64,000 nucleotides of DNA from Williamsia herbipolensis (lineage in GTDB: Bacteria; Actinomycetota; Actinomycetes; Mycobacteriales; Mycobacteriaceae): the NCBI RefSeq assembly GCF_000964005.1, contig NZ_JXYP01000003.1:47978-111977 (forward strand). Reading direction: 5' to 3'. Numbering within the stretch: the first letter of the stretch is position 1; every line of letters begins with the position of its first letter. The notes beneath the pieces are model-generated. The model did not search any database. It was not told where the DNA came from and worked only from the letters and a program-made list of their open reading frames with translations. Of this stretch, positions 55,911-64,000 are shown in pieces. Both the position numbers and the translations under genes were made by a program.

Positions 55911-56393
55911 ATGGCTGCACGCAAGGTCGCCGAATCCTCGTTGGGCGCGTGGGTGTTCACCGTCAACGGTGCGCGGTGGGATTCCGTGGTCGAGATCGCG
56001 TCACAGGGTGGACGACTCACCACCCGCTGCGTCGCGGCCAACTACCGCAAGGACGTGATGGCCGCGGGCCAGCGCGCGCTGCTCTGGGTCAGCGGTCCCC
56101 CACACGGACCGCGTCCGCGCGGTATCGCCGGGCTGGGATGGATCACCGGTCCGAGTGAGATCGACCCGGAGAACGACTCCGACGAGCCGTCGTGGCTGGC
56201 CCACACCGACATCAGACTGCTCGCCGATGCCGAGCGCGTCCGGGCGACCGACCTCGGCGAGATACCCGGCGTCGCCGGTATGGAGATCCTGCGTCTGCCG
56301 CAGGCGAGCAACCCCTCCTGGGTCACGCGCGCCGAGATGGCTCTGATCGAACCGCTGCTGCCCGAGTGGCCCGATCCGCCGAGGGCCGCGTAA
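55911..56393 (+). CDS. Hypothetical protein, possibly EVE/PUA-like fold
   Basis: A 160-aa protein starting MAARKVAESSLGAWVFTVNG. Its middle part (QRALLWVSGPPHGPRPRGIAGLGWITG) recalls the barrel strand pattern of EVE/PUA-like domains, which bind modified bases in RNA or DNA. The rest (HTDIRLLADAERVRATDLGE) is acidic. The assignment is tentative. ATG 55911 is chosen for a GTGGGGC-type site and normal composition. An alternative start lies 15 bases upstream. Confidence 0.7.
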   Translation: MAARKVAESSLGAWVFTVNGARWDSVVEIASQGGRLTTRCVAANYRKDVMAAGQRALLWVSGPPHGPRPRGIAGLGWITGPSEIDPENDSDEPSWLAHTDIRLLADAERVRATDLGEIPGVAGMEILRLPQASNPSWVTRAEMALIEPLLPEWPDPPRAA

Positions 56394-56484
56394 GTCGTTC
56401 CGACGTCTAACGATGTGCAGAAAAATTGCAGTGCGAATCTAGGCTGCCGCGAAAGCGGGTGCGTCGAGATTCGAGGGAGTTGTC

Positions 56485-59400
56485 GTGGGTGTTCACAGGG
56501 CGTCGCGTGTGTCGAAGTCTGCAGGTAGAGCGGTTCTGACGGGCGCGGCAGCCGGCGCGGTGGTCACCACGGCCGCCGCCGCGGTGCTGATGGGTGCGGG
56601 AGTCGGCTCGGCTCCGGCCTCGATGAATGCCGCGACGGATGTCGGCGCCTCGACCGAGAGCGGACCGAGCCGCGTGCACCTCGAAGGCGTGGTGCTCACG
56701 AGCAAGACCCTGCAGATGTTGTCGTCGTTGCCGGCGGGCTCGTCGGTGGTGGTCCCCGAACAGGTGCCGGTGTCGACCTCGAGCGGCAGTACCTCCTCGG
56801 TGCCGCCGCTGACGGGAACCGGTTCGTCACCGGTCACGCTCTTCGTCCCATCGACCGCCACCGGCGGTTCGGGTCCGGTGTCGCAGGCGTCGGTGTCGCG
56901 GTTCAGTGTGTTCACGCCCGAGACGACGTGGACCCCGTTGCGGACCGCAGCCGGCACGTCGTCGACGGCATACGCGTTCGTGCCCGCTCCGGGGACCGAT
57001 CCGCTCGCCGGTCTGGGCATGTTGATCCGCGTGTTCATCGGCGACGGTACGGACGCGCCGGCGGATTGTGTTGCGGCGGCGTGCAACGGCGGCAACGGGG
57101 GTCTGTTGTTCGGCAACGGCGGTCGCGGCGCGAACGGTGGCTCCGGCGGCAACGCCGGCTTCTTCGGCAACGGTGGTGCCGGCGGAGCGGCGACCGTGGC
57201 CGGTGGTGTCGGTGGCGCGGGCGGGAACGCCGGGTTCATCGGGGTCGGTGGGAGCGGCGGCGCGGGCGCTGCCGGGGCGGTCGGGACCACGGGCTCGGTC
57301 GGTGGCGCAGGTGGCCCAGGTGGTGTCGGTGGTCGCGGCGGTCTGCTGTTCGGCAACGGTGGTGTGGGCGGTGCCGGCGGTCTCGGCGGAGCGGGTGGTG
57401 CGGGTGCGGTCGGCGGAAACGGTTCCGGCGGAGCCGTGTCGGGTGCCGCGGGCGGTGATGGCGGCGCGGGAACGGCCGGTGGCGCGGGCGGCCGTGGCGG
57501 CGATGCGGGAGCAGGGGGCGCCGCAGGACTCATCGGCGCGGCCGGCCTGTCAGGCGCGAACGGTGACGGCGGTGCGGGTGGGTCCGGCGGCCGCGGAGGT
57601 GACGGTGGCACCGGTGCCGATGGTGCGGCAGGCACGGCGGCGACAGGCGCGGGCGGCAACGGCGGGGATGGTCAGAACGGTGGAGCCGGCGGGGCAGGCG
57701 GTGTCGGTGGAGCCGCGGGTGTCGGAGGCGCGGCCGGAACCGGCGGTACGGGTGGCACGGCGGGCACGGACGGTGCCGACGGTGCGCAGGGCTTCGGCGG
57801 CGCGGGTGGCAACGGCGGCCGTGGTGGCGCAGGTGCCGATGGCGGAGTCGGCAACGTGGGCGGCCTTGCGGCCGGCGCCGGCGCCAACGGGAACGTGGGT
57901 GGAACCGGCCAGGCCGGCGGCAATGGCGGCAAGGGCGGGGACGCCGGCGCTGGTGGCGCCGGTTCCGTCATCGGCGCGGCGGGCGTGAACGGAACCGGAG
58001 GCGACGCCGGGAACGGTGGTCGAGGTGGTGCGGGCTCGAACGGGGTCGACGGCGCGAACGGGACGAACGCGACGACACCGGGTGGCTCCGGCGCAGCGGG
58101 TCAGGCCGGCGGCAATGGCGGAGCAGGCGGCGCCGGGGGTGCTGCCGGTTCCGCGGGCCTCGCCGGCAGCGGCGGGACCGGAGGTGCGAATGGCGCTGCA
58201 GGCGTGCAGGGTTCACAGGGCAACGGCGGGGACGGCGGCAGCGGCGGACGCGGCGGAAACGGTGTCGCGGGTGCCGATGGTGTGACCGGTGTGAACAACG
58301 GAGCGGCGCAGAACGGTGGCGCCGGCGGAGCAGGCGGTGACGCCGGAGTCGGAGGCGTCGGCTCGACCAACGGGTCGAACGGCGTCAACGGCGCCGGTGG
58401 CAATGGCGCGGCCGGCGGTAACGGCGCTGCAGGTGTGAACGGCGGCAGCGGTACCGCGGGCACATCGACCATGGTCAATGGTGGTGCGGGCGGCGCGGGT
58501 CTCGCGGGTGGTTCGGGCGGTCACGGCGGGGCGGCAGGTGCCGCGGGGACCGGCGGCACCGGTGGGGCGGCGGGTGTCCGCGGCAACGGCGGCAACGGCG
58601 GGTCGGGTGGGAACGGTGGTTCCGGCGGAGCCGGATTCGCCGGGGCCACGGGAGCGGATGGTTCTCGCGGCTCCGATGCGGTCATCAGCGGGCCCTTCAA
58701 CGGTGTCACGCCGGCGACGGACGGCGGTGCGGGTGCGGATGGACAGGTAGGCGGGAACGGTGGCATCGGAGGCGTCGGTGGCGCCGGCGGTGCCGCGGGT
58801 ACGGGCCTGAACGCCGGTGTCGTCGGGCGGAACGGCGATGGCGGAACCGGCGGCGATGGTGGGTCAGGGGGAGGTGGTGGTGACGGTGGCGCCGGTGGAA
58901 ACGGCGCGACGGTCACCTATTCGAACGGTTTCGGAAGCGCGAATCCGGCCAACGGCGGGAACGGCGGACGGGGCGCGGCGGGAGGCATCGGTGGAGTCGG
59001 TGGACAGGCCGGCAGTGGGGGGTTGGCCGGAACGGGTGCTCCCGGGGGTATCGGTGCGGCCGGCGCGAACGGCACCGGTGGCGATGGCGGATCCGGCGGC
59101 GACGGGAAGATCGTCGTAGGCGGATCCGGAGGTCGCGGTGGTGACGTGACCACCGCGCACGGCACCGCGGTGGCCGGTGCCGGCGGAGCCGGAGGGAACG
59201 GTGGCTACTCGAATCAGGGTGCGAACGGAGGCGGAGCGGGCGGTGCCGGCGGAAACGCTGTGTCATCCGCATCGGACGGACAGGCGATCGGTGGCCCCGG
59301 TGGTCGCGGCGGCGACAGTGGCCAGAACGGAAACGTGATCGCCGAGCTCCCGTCACCGGGAGGCACCGGCGGAGCGGGTGGCAGCGCCTCGGGCGCCGAT

Positions 59401-59856
59401 GCCGTCGGCGGACAAGGCGGCGCCGGTGGCAATGGCCGCACGACCTACGCGGGTGGTGCGGGCGGAGCCGGCGGAACTGCGACCAGTACCGGAGGCGGTG
59501 ACGCCACCGGCGGTGCCGGCGGCAGCGGTGGCAACGGCGGGTCCCCCGGATTCAATCTCTTCGGATCACCCGTGAACGCCGGTGGCAACGGTGGAACCGG
59601 CGGAACCGGCGGCGGCGCGACCAACTCCGGCGTGGGTGCGGCCACCGGCGGGACCGGTGGCGCGGGAGGCAACGGCAGTCCGGGAGTCACTGGAACCCTG
59701 AGCGGCAATGGCGGGAGCGGCGGGAGCGGCGGCTCGGTGAGCGCGGCTGACGGTTCCGCGAACCCGGGCTCCGGCGGAACGGGTGGTGCGGCCGGCGGAC
59801 CCCTCAAGGCGGCCGGGTCCCCAGGTGCCACCGGTTCGATAACGTCGGCACCATGA
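56485..59856 (+). CDS. PGRS-like glycine-rich repeat protein without a PE domain
   Basis: A 1123-aa protein. Residues ~1-45 carry a hydrophobic signal-type segment ([20 protein letters not shown]). About 46-175 is a Ser/Thr/Val-rich region. Near 178-205 is [20 protein letters not shown] followed by [20 protein letters not shown], which resembles the GRPLI-type entry into PGRS domains. The remaining ~900 residues are dense Gly-Gly-x and Gly-Asn-Gly-Gly repeats with Ala. In mycobacteria this repeat is fused to a PE domain, and no PE domain is present here. GTG 56485 has GAGGGAG 6 bases upstream. The stop overlaps the next gene (ATGA). A surface role is likely. Confidence 0.85.
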   Translation: MGVHRASRVSKSAGRAVLTGAAAGAVVTTAAAAVLMGAGVGSAPASMNAATDVGASTESGPSRVHLEGVVLTSKTLQMLSSLPAGSSVVVPEQVPVSTSSGSTSSVPPLTGTGSSPVTLFVPSTATGGSGPVSQASVSRFSVFTPETTWTPLRTAAGTSSTAYAFVPAPGTDPLAGLGMLIRVFIGDGTDAPADCVAAACNGGNGGLLFGNGGRGANGGSGGNAGFFGNGGAGGAATVAGGVGGAGGNAGFIGVGGSGGAGAAGAVGTTGSVGGAGGPGGVGGRGGLLFGNGGVGGAGGLGGAGGAGAVGGNGSGGAVSGAAGGDGGAGTAGGAGGRGGDAGAGGAAGLIGAAGLSGANGDGGAGGSGGRGGDGGTGADGAAGTAATGAGGNGGDGQNGGAGGAGGVGGAAGVGGAAGTGGTGGTAGTDGADGAQGFGGAGGNGGRGGAGADGGVGNVGGLAAGAGANGNVGGTGQAGGNGGKGGDAGAGGAGSVIGAAGVNGTGGDAGNGGRGGAGSNGVDGANGTNATTPGGSGAAGQAGGNGGAGGAGGAAGSAGLAGSGGTGGANGAAGVQGSQGNGGDGGSGGRGGNGVAGADGVTGVNNGAAQNGGAGGAGGDAGVGGVGSTNGSNGVNGAGGNGAAGGNGAAGVNGGSGTAGTSTMVNGGAGGAGLAGGSGGHGGAAGAAGTGGTGGAAGVRGNGGNGGSGGNGGSGGAGFAGATGADGSRGSDAVISGPFNGVTPATDGGAGADGQVGGNGGIGGVGGAGGAAGTGLNAGVVGRNGDGGTGGDGGSGGGGGDGGAGGNGATVTYSNGFGSANPANGGNGGRGAAGGIGGVGGQAGSGGLAGTGAPGGIGAAGANGTGGDGGSGGDGKIVVGGSGGRGGDVTTAHGTAVAGAGGAGGNGGYSNQGANGGGAGGAGGNAVSSASDGQAIGGPGGRGGDSGQNGNVIAELPSPGGTGGAGGSASGADAVGGQGGAGGNGRTTYAGGAGGAGGTATSTGGGDATGGAGGSGGNGGSPGFNLFGSPVNAGGNGGTGGTGGGATNSGVGAATGGTGGAGGNGSPGVTGTLSGNGGSGGSGGSVSAADGSANPGSGGTGGAAGGPLKAAGSPGATGSITSAP

Positions 59857-60359
59857 CGAGGAACGCGAGCGGCCGCCCGGGCACCTCGACCCGCCTCCCA
59901 CTGGCCGTGGCGTCTCTGGCGGCGGTCCTCGCGCTCGCTGCGCTGGTGGTCTCGGTGATCGCGCTGGTGCAGGGTGGGTCCGACGACTCGTCGCCGAGTT
60001 ACTCCGAATCGCAGCGATCCGCTGACACCCGCACGGTGTGCGATGCGTTCGCACTCAATCTGAAAGCGGTGTCGATCCAGACCGGATCGCAAGCGCCGGC
60101 AGGCGAATCCGGAGTCGCGGCTGCCGCGGCGAACGCGCGGCTGGCACTGTTCGCGGCGGGGGTGAACCTGACGGATGCACTCGAGTCCGCCCCGGCAGCA
60201 CCCGATGCGCTCCGGTCGGCGGTGACCGACCTCGCGAAGCAATACCGCACGGTGGCAACGCAGTATCTCGCTGACGCCGGTGTGAACTCGACCGAGGTGG
60301 CGGTGGCGAAACGCAGTGCGGGTGCGGCGGCGACGTCGGTGAGCAACACCTGCGGATAG
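59853..60359 (+). CDS. Membrane-anchored protein coupled to the PGRS-like gene
   Basis: A 168-aa protein with an N-terminal signal-anchor ([28 protein letters not shown]), a Ser/Asp linker and a helical Ala-rich extracytoplasmic domain with cysteines at [10 protein letters not shown] and the C-terminal SNTCG, a likely disulfide. The ATG overlaps the PGRS-gene stop, so the two are made together, and a partnership such as anchoring or display is plausible. I do not recognise a named family. It is convergent with the HNH gene, 15 bases apart. Confidence 0.8.
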   Translation: MTRNASGRPGTSTRLPLAVASLAAVLALAALVVSVIALVQGGSDDSSPSYSESQRSADTRTVCDAFALNLKAVSIQTGSQAPAGESGVAAAAANARLALFAAGVNLTDALESAPAAPDALRSAVTDLAKQYRTVATQYLADAGVNSTEVAVAKRSAGAAATSVSNTCG

Positions 60360-60374
60360 GAGTTGCGCCCGACC

Positions 60375-61865
60375 TCAGTACGGCGGCGGTTCGGCGTCCC
60401 GGGCACGCTCGACGGCACGACGATGTGCGTCCCGTTGTCGGGTGCGGAGTTCGTCGAGGTGCCTGCGTGCCGGGTGATCGGCTCTCGAGGGTGGCGAGCG
60501 CAGTGCGGAGAACAGATCGGTACCGGTGTAGGCGTTGCCGAGGAACATGTGGCCGGTGGGTGACTCGAAGAGCACCGTGCCCATCTCGTCCTGGTGGTCG
60601 CGCCACGCGGTGAAGGTCTTGATCCGGTGGTGGAAACGGCACAGCGGCTTGAGATTCGCGCGCACGGTCGAGCCACCGCGGCTCGGATGGCGGTGGTCGA
60701 ACGGGTCGGTGTGGTCGATGTCGGCGGACCACGCCGGCGCGCTGCAGCCGGGAAAGGTGCAGCACAGTTCACCGGCTCGGATCAACGCCTGCAGTTTCCT
60801 GCTCGGGACGTATCCGGTTGCGTCAGGCGCCGGTGGCAGGGGACGCAGGAACTCGCGCTGGGCGTCCGCGAGCAGCGATCGCATCGTGTCGGCATCGACG
60901 ATGCCGTGGCCGTCGAGGAACCCCGGCTGATCATCGAGGCCCAGCATTGTCGACAGGTTCGCCACGATGTGGAAGGTCGGACGTGCCGACGTCGACACGG
61001 CCTTCTGTGGACCGTCGACCGCTGTCGCAGCGCAGTCGTCGCAGAGGCACTCGAGCCGGGACTCGTGACGCGACAACGCCAGCAGCGCGTCGGCACGACG
61101 CTGGTCACGTGTGCGCGGATCCCCGCTGTGCGGCTGCGCCGCCATCGCCTCGAGCTGCGCGTCGATCTCGGCTGCGCTCGCCATGGGCAACGACGCCGAC
61201 AGCCGACCCTGCCCCGGCGCGTGCCGGTCGGGATGCACCGACACCTTCCTGTCAGCCTCGGCGCGCTCGCGTCGGCGAAGTAGTGCGTCAGGATCGAACT
61301 GCGCCACAGCGGCATCGACCATCACCGTGAACCGGGCACGAGCCATCGGGGGCCGGGCGAAGATCGCCTGCGCGAGATGGGCGTCGACATCGGCGATGGT
61401 CTCGGGGGAACACAGCGCCGTCCGCGACACGGCGATGAGGAAGTGCCCGAGGTCGAGTCGCCCGGTGGCCAGAGCATGGCCGGTGAACGGGAGTCGATGC
61501 CGTAGCGCGGAACCGGCGACGATGAGCTCGCGCGCCCGGCCCGGGGTGACGTTGAGGACCGCACCGACCTCCGCCATGGCACGTTCGAGACCGTCGGGTC
61601 CGAACTGCGACCGTGGATCCTGCTTCGCCCGCGCGGCAGCGGACATCTCGCCGAACTGCTCGGACGTCGTGGCCTCACCGCTGTGCTGCGCGGCCACCTC
61701 GGCGAGGAAGTCTTCTTCCCGTTCCTCGTGGATCAGGCTCGCCGCCTGCAGTATTCGATAGTCAGCCGACGCCGTGACCGAACGGCAATGGGCGAGTACC
61801 TCGACGAGCTCGACGGCGGTCAGAGCAGTATCCTCTGCCAGCTGCGTCATCACCCCCGTGGTCAT
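60375..61865 (-). CDS. DUF222/HNH endonuclease protein (13E12-type)
   Basis: A 496-aa protein with a long helical DUF222 domain (residues ~20-330: LGHFLIAVSRTALCSPETIA, FTVMVDAAVAQFDPDALLRR) and a C-terminal HNH motif: ELCCTFPGCSAPAWSADIDH, DHTDPFDHRHPSRGGSTVRA, NLKPLCRFHHRIKTF. This matches the multi-copy REP13E12-type family of mycolata, often found in repeats and near phage attachment sites. The nuclease residues look intact. The start at ATG 61865 is set by the MTTGVMTQLAE N terminus. An upstream extension is possible but lacks support. Confidence 0.9.
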   Translation of the reverse strand: MTTGVMTQLAEDTALTAVELVEVLAHCRSVTASADYRILQAASLIHEEREEDFLAEVAAQHSGEATTSEQFGEMSAAARAKQDPRSQFGPDGLERAMAEVGAVLNVTPGRARELIVAGSALRHRLPFTGHALATGRLDLGHFLIAVSRTALCSPETIADVDAHLAQAIFARPPMARARFTVMVDAAVAQFDPDALLRRRERAEADRKVSVHPDRHAPGQGRLSASLPMASAAEIDAQLEAMAAQPHSGDPRTRDQRRADALLALSRHESRLECLCDDCAATAVDGPQKAVSTSARPTFHIVANLSTMLGLDDQPGFLDGHGIVDADTMRSLLADAQREFLRPLPPAPDATGYVPSRKLQALIRAGELCCTFPGCSAPAWSADIDHTDPFDHRHPSRGGSTVRANLKPLCRFHHRIKTFTAWRDHQDEMGTVLFESPTGHMFLGNAYTGTDLFSALRSPPSRADHPARRHLDELRTRQRDAHRRAVERARDAEPPPY

Positions 61866-61950
61866 GATGCGAACGTACAGGCACCCACTGACACCATGGC
61901 CCGAGAACGCTGACGCCCTGTGGAATGGACGAGAACTGTGGACAGAATCG

Positions 61951-62535
61951 CTAGCCGCGCGACGACACCGGGAACAGGCCCAGCAACCTGCGACCCATCG
62001 CGATCGACGGTGCCGCGTCGACCCGGACCCCGACAAGCGCCGGGAATCGTTCGCGCACAGCTTCTTCGAAGCGGTCGGTGAGGGTGACGTCGGAGGCCGG
62101 GCAGTGGGCGCACGTGCCGCCCAGCGACACGGTGACGACGCCGGAAGCGACCTCGACCACGGTCAGGGCGCCGCCGTGGGACCGGATGAAGTCACCCACC
62201 TCGCCGGAGAGAACCTGGTCGACCGCGGCCCGCAACACGTCATCGGCCGAGCCCTCATCCACCGGGCGCCATGCGTTCGGCTCACCCAAGGCCGATCCCA
62301 GCGCCGAGCGGATCGCACCGCCCGCGGTACGCCAGGAGTGATTGTCGTCCAGGCGAATGCGTACGGAATCCGGTTCGACGCAGAGCAGCGTGATCACCCC
62401 GTCATCGACGAACGCCTGCACCACCACCGGCGCCGACGCCACCTCGCCGATGAAACCGAGAGTGCCGGCGGGCATGACCCAGCGAAGCTCCTGTGGCGCA
62501 CCGGGTACGGCCTCGGCATGGATGGGGACGGTCAT
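61951..62535 (-). CDS. NifU C-terminal-like domain protein, coupled to feoB
   Basis: The 194-aa protein has an N-terminal part resembling NifU/Nfu-associated scaffolds (FIGEVASAPVVVQAFVDDGV). The NifU-like domain is at residues ~100-175: DFIRSHGGALTVVEVASGVV, VSLGGTCAHCPASDVTLTDR, with the C-x2-C (CAHC) that holds a Fe-S cluster. The ATG at 62535 overlaps the feoB stop (ATGA), linking it to ferrous iron import. Delivery of imported iron to cluster assembly is an inference. There is no feoA or feoC in the window, but the region upstream of feoB is not covered. Confidence 0.88.
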   Translation of the reverse strand: MTVPIHAEAVPGAPQELRWVMPAGTLGFIGEVASAPVVVQAFVDDGVITLLCVEPDSVRIRLDDNHSWRTAGGAIRSALGSALGEPNAWRPVDEGSADDVLRAAVDQVLSGEVGDFIRSHGGALTVVEVASGVVTVSLGGTCAHCPASDVTLTDRFEEAVRERFPALVGVRVDAAPSIAMGRRLLGLFPVSSRG

Positions 62536-64000
62536 GTCACCGCCGCCACGATGGTGTGTGCGGCGAACGCCATCACCCAGGCGAGCACGAACATGTACCC
62601 GAACGCGATGGCCGGCCACTTCCAGGTTCCCGACTCCCGGCGCATCACGCCGATCGTCGACATGCATTGCAGCGCATAGAGGAAGAACACCATCAATGCC
62701 GCCAACACGGGCGGGGTGAACAGCGGCTCGCCGATCCGCTCGCCGCTGGTGACGCGCATCGTTGACAGCGCATTGCTCGGATCGTCGGGATTCTCGGCCG
62801 CACCGACCTGCCCGAGCGTGGCGACGAAGGTCTCGCGTGCCGACAACGACGCGAGGATGCCGATGTTGATGCGCCAGTCGAATCCGAGCGGCGCGAACAC
62901 CGGTGCGATGAACTTGCCGACGGCGGCGCCCGCGCTGTGCTCGATGACGTAGGAGGACGTCGCAGCATCGTCGTTCGGGTCGATCCCGGCCGCCCGGAAG
63001 TCGTTGTCGCCCCGTGTGGGGAGGTTGAGCAACAGCCACAGGGCCGCGGTCGTCACGAGGATGATGACACCGACCTTGCGGACGAAACCCTTGCAGGCGT
63101 CCCACACCGACAACGACATCGAGCGCACCGACGGCCACCGATAGGGCGGCATCTCCATGTAGAACGGGAGCAGTGGACCGGTACCGCGACCGATGCGCGA
63201 GAACAGCCACGCCGTCGCCATCGCCGACACGGCGCCGCCGAGGTAGAGCGCGAACATCACCACGCCCTGCGCCCCGAACGGGCCGACCCGGTCGGAGGAA
63301 TCGACCAGCAGACCCGTCAGCAGGATGTAGACCGGGAGCCGCGCCGAACAGGTCATCAGCGGCGCAGCCATCATGGTGGCCAGGCGATCTCGGGTCGACG
63401 GCAGAGTGCGTGTCGCCATGATCCCCGGGATCGCGCACGCCAGCGACGACAGCAGGGCCACGAACGCGCGGCCCTCGAGTCCCGCGACCGACATGATCTT
63501 GTCCATCAGGAACGCGGCGCGCGCCATGTACCCGACGCCCTCCAGCAGGGCGATGAGGATGAACAGCAGCGCGATCTGCGGTAGGAACACCAGCACGCCG
63601 CCGACGCCACCGATCATCGCGTCCCCGAGAAAGCTTGCCAACCAGCCGATCCCGACATGGTCGCGCACCAGCCCGGCGAGGTGGTCGAAGAACTGTTGGA
63701 CGTAATCCTGGAGGGGTGCGGCCACGGTGAAGATGACCTGGAAGAACGCGAACATGGTCGCGAAGAACACCAGTGTGCCCCAGACCGGATGCAGCAGAAC
63801 GGCATCGATGCGACGCGTGCGGTCGTCGAGGCGCGGCAGGCGGTAGCGGGAGGTGGTCAGCACCGACTCGATCCACGCCGTGACCTCGGGTCCATCGGCG
63901 GGCGGGGGGAGTGCGGGGGGGGTCTCCTGTGAACATCTCCCAGCCCGCCGGACCAGGGATGGGCACGCGTTGCCGCGTTCTCCTGTGAAAAAAAAAAAGA
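62532..64000 (-). CDS. feoB: Ferrous iron transporter FeoB, C-terminal membrane part (5' end beyond window)
   Basis: The polytopic permease half of FeoB, which imports Fe2+. Typical segments are IDAVLLHPVWGTLVFF, GVGYMARAAFLMDKIM, LLSSLACAIPGIMATRTLPS, ARLPVYILLTGLLV, LPFYMEMPPYRWP, SLSARETFVATLGQVG and LYALQCMSTIGVMRRESGTW. The coding is convincing from about 63890 down to the stop at 62532. Upstream of that the frame stays open to the window edge, but the residues (AGRCSQETPPALPPPADGP) do not resemble the FeoB G-domain end. A frameshift or poor sequence near the contig end is likely. Confidence 0.92.
   Translation of the reverse strand, partial: FFFFTGERGNACPSLVRRAGRCSQETPPALPPPADGPEVTAWIESVLTTSRYRLPRLDDRTRRIDAVLLHPVWGTLVFFATMFAFFQVIFTVAAPLQDYVQQFFDHLAGLVRDHVGIGWLASFLGDAMIGGVGGVLVFLPQIALLFILIALLEGVGYMARAAFLMDKIMSVAGLEGRAFVALLSSLACAIPGIMATRTLPSTRDRLATMMAAPLMTCSARLPVYILLTGLLVDSSDRVGPFGAQGVVMFALYLGGAVSAMATAWLFSRIGRGTGPLLPFYMEMPPYRWPSVRSMSLSVWDACKGFVRKVGVIILVTTAALWLLLNLPTRGDNDFRAAGIDPNDDAATSSYVIEHSAGAAVGKFIAPVFAPLGFDWRINIGILASLSARETFVATLGQVGAAENPDDPSNALSTMRVTSGERIGEPLFTPPVLAALMVFFLYALQCMSTIGVMRRESGTWKWPAIAFGYMFVLAWVMAFAAHTIVAAVT

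Noticed and set aside
57060..59800. CRISPR array or satellite repeat
   Set aside because: The repetition is codon-level Gly-Gly-x periodicity within one continuous frame. There are no constant repeats with unique spacers.

Overview
The window is high-GC (roughly two thirds G+C), gene-dense DNA from a mycolic-acid-type actinobacterium. Several markers agree: a two-domain LysX (MprF plus lysyl-tRNA synthetase), GabD2-type succinate-semialdehyde dehydrogenase, two mycothiol-dependent MDMPI-family proteins, an F420-type LLM oxidoreductase, an LCP cell-wall ligase, a Septum_form protein, an EspR-like regulator, a DUF222/HNH (13E12-like) protein and a PGRS-like glycine-rich protein. The set fits Gordonia or a close relative better than Mycobacterium itself, because the glycine-rich protein lacks a PE domain. 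The genus is an inference.

Layout. 1-8.2 kb: the end of gltB and all of gltD (glutamate synthase) with a terminator, a DHFR-like reductase, an SMP-30 lactonase/TetR pair, and a long fusion of a thiolase-like domain to a crotonase whose start codon lies inside a candidate TetR operator. 8.2-16 kb: a secreted protein, a region with MtrA-like direct repeats, the lysX-hydrolase operon, an S4 RNA-binding protein, rraA and gabD2. 16-19.3 kb: a Lys/Ala/Pro-repeat membrane protein and a copper-type cluster (CopC, YcnI, a Met/His-rich membrane protein). 19.3-25.6 kb: a RecB-like nuclease, an EspR-like regulator, a GDT1-type transporter, sodA and an epimerase.

25.8-32.7 kb is the most interesting block. 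It is a tightly overlapping operon of DUF3375 (JetA/MksF), DUF4194 (JetB/MksE) and a MukB-like ATPase (JetC/MksB), the SMC-like core of the Wadjet anti-plasmid system. The expected nuclease subunit JetD/MksG is absent. Seven bases after jetC lies an AlkZ/YcaQ-type winged-helix DNA glycosylase family gene with an intact Q-x-Q motif.

32.7-45 kb: a deaminase divergent from a GntR-MFS pair with tandem operators, an LLM-MDMPI-VOC operon, an S49 peptidase, a DnaA-box-like cluster, a DUF4328-GDPD pair, DUF5926-DUF1905, ferritin, an LCP protein and a CPBP protein. 45-56.4 kb: a DUF2470 gene under a DtxR/IdeR-type iron box, pheA with a phosphatase, a zincin, a Septum_form protein, an ankyrin protein, serS, a DMT transporter, and small catabolic or regulatory genes including a TetR/hydrolase divergon with two operators. 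56.5-64 kb: the PGRS-like protein with a membrane-anchored partner, a DUF222/HNH protein, and feoB overlapping a NifU-domain gene. The extreme right end looks like a low-quality contig end.

No tRNA, rRNA, CRISPR array, insertion sequence or prophage was recognised. Many genes are coupled by 1- or 4-base ATGA/GTGA/TGATG overlaps, and these were used to set starts.
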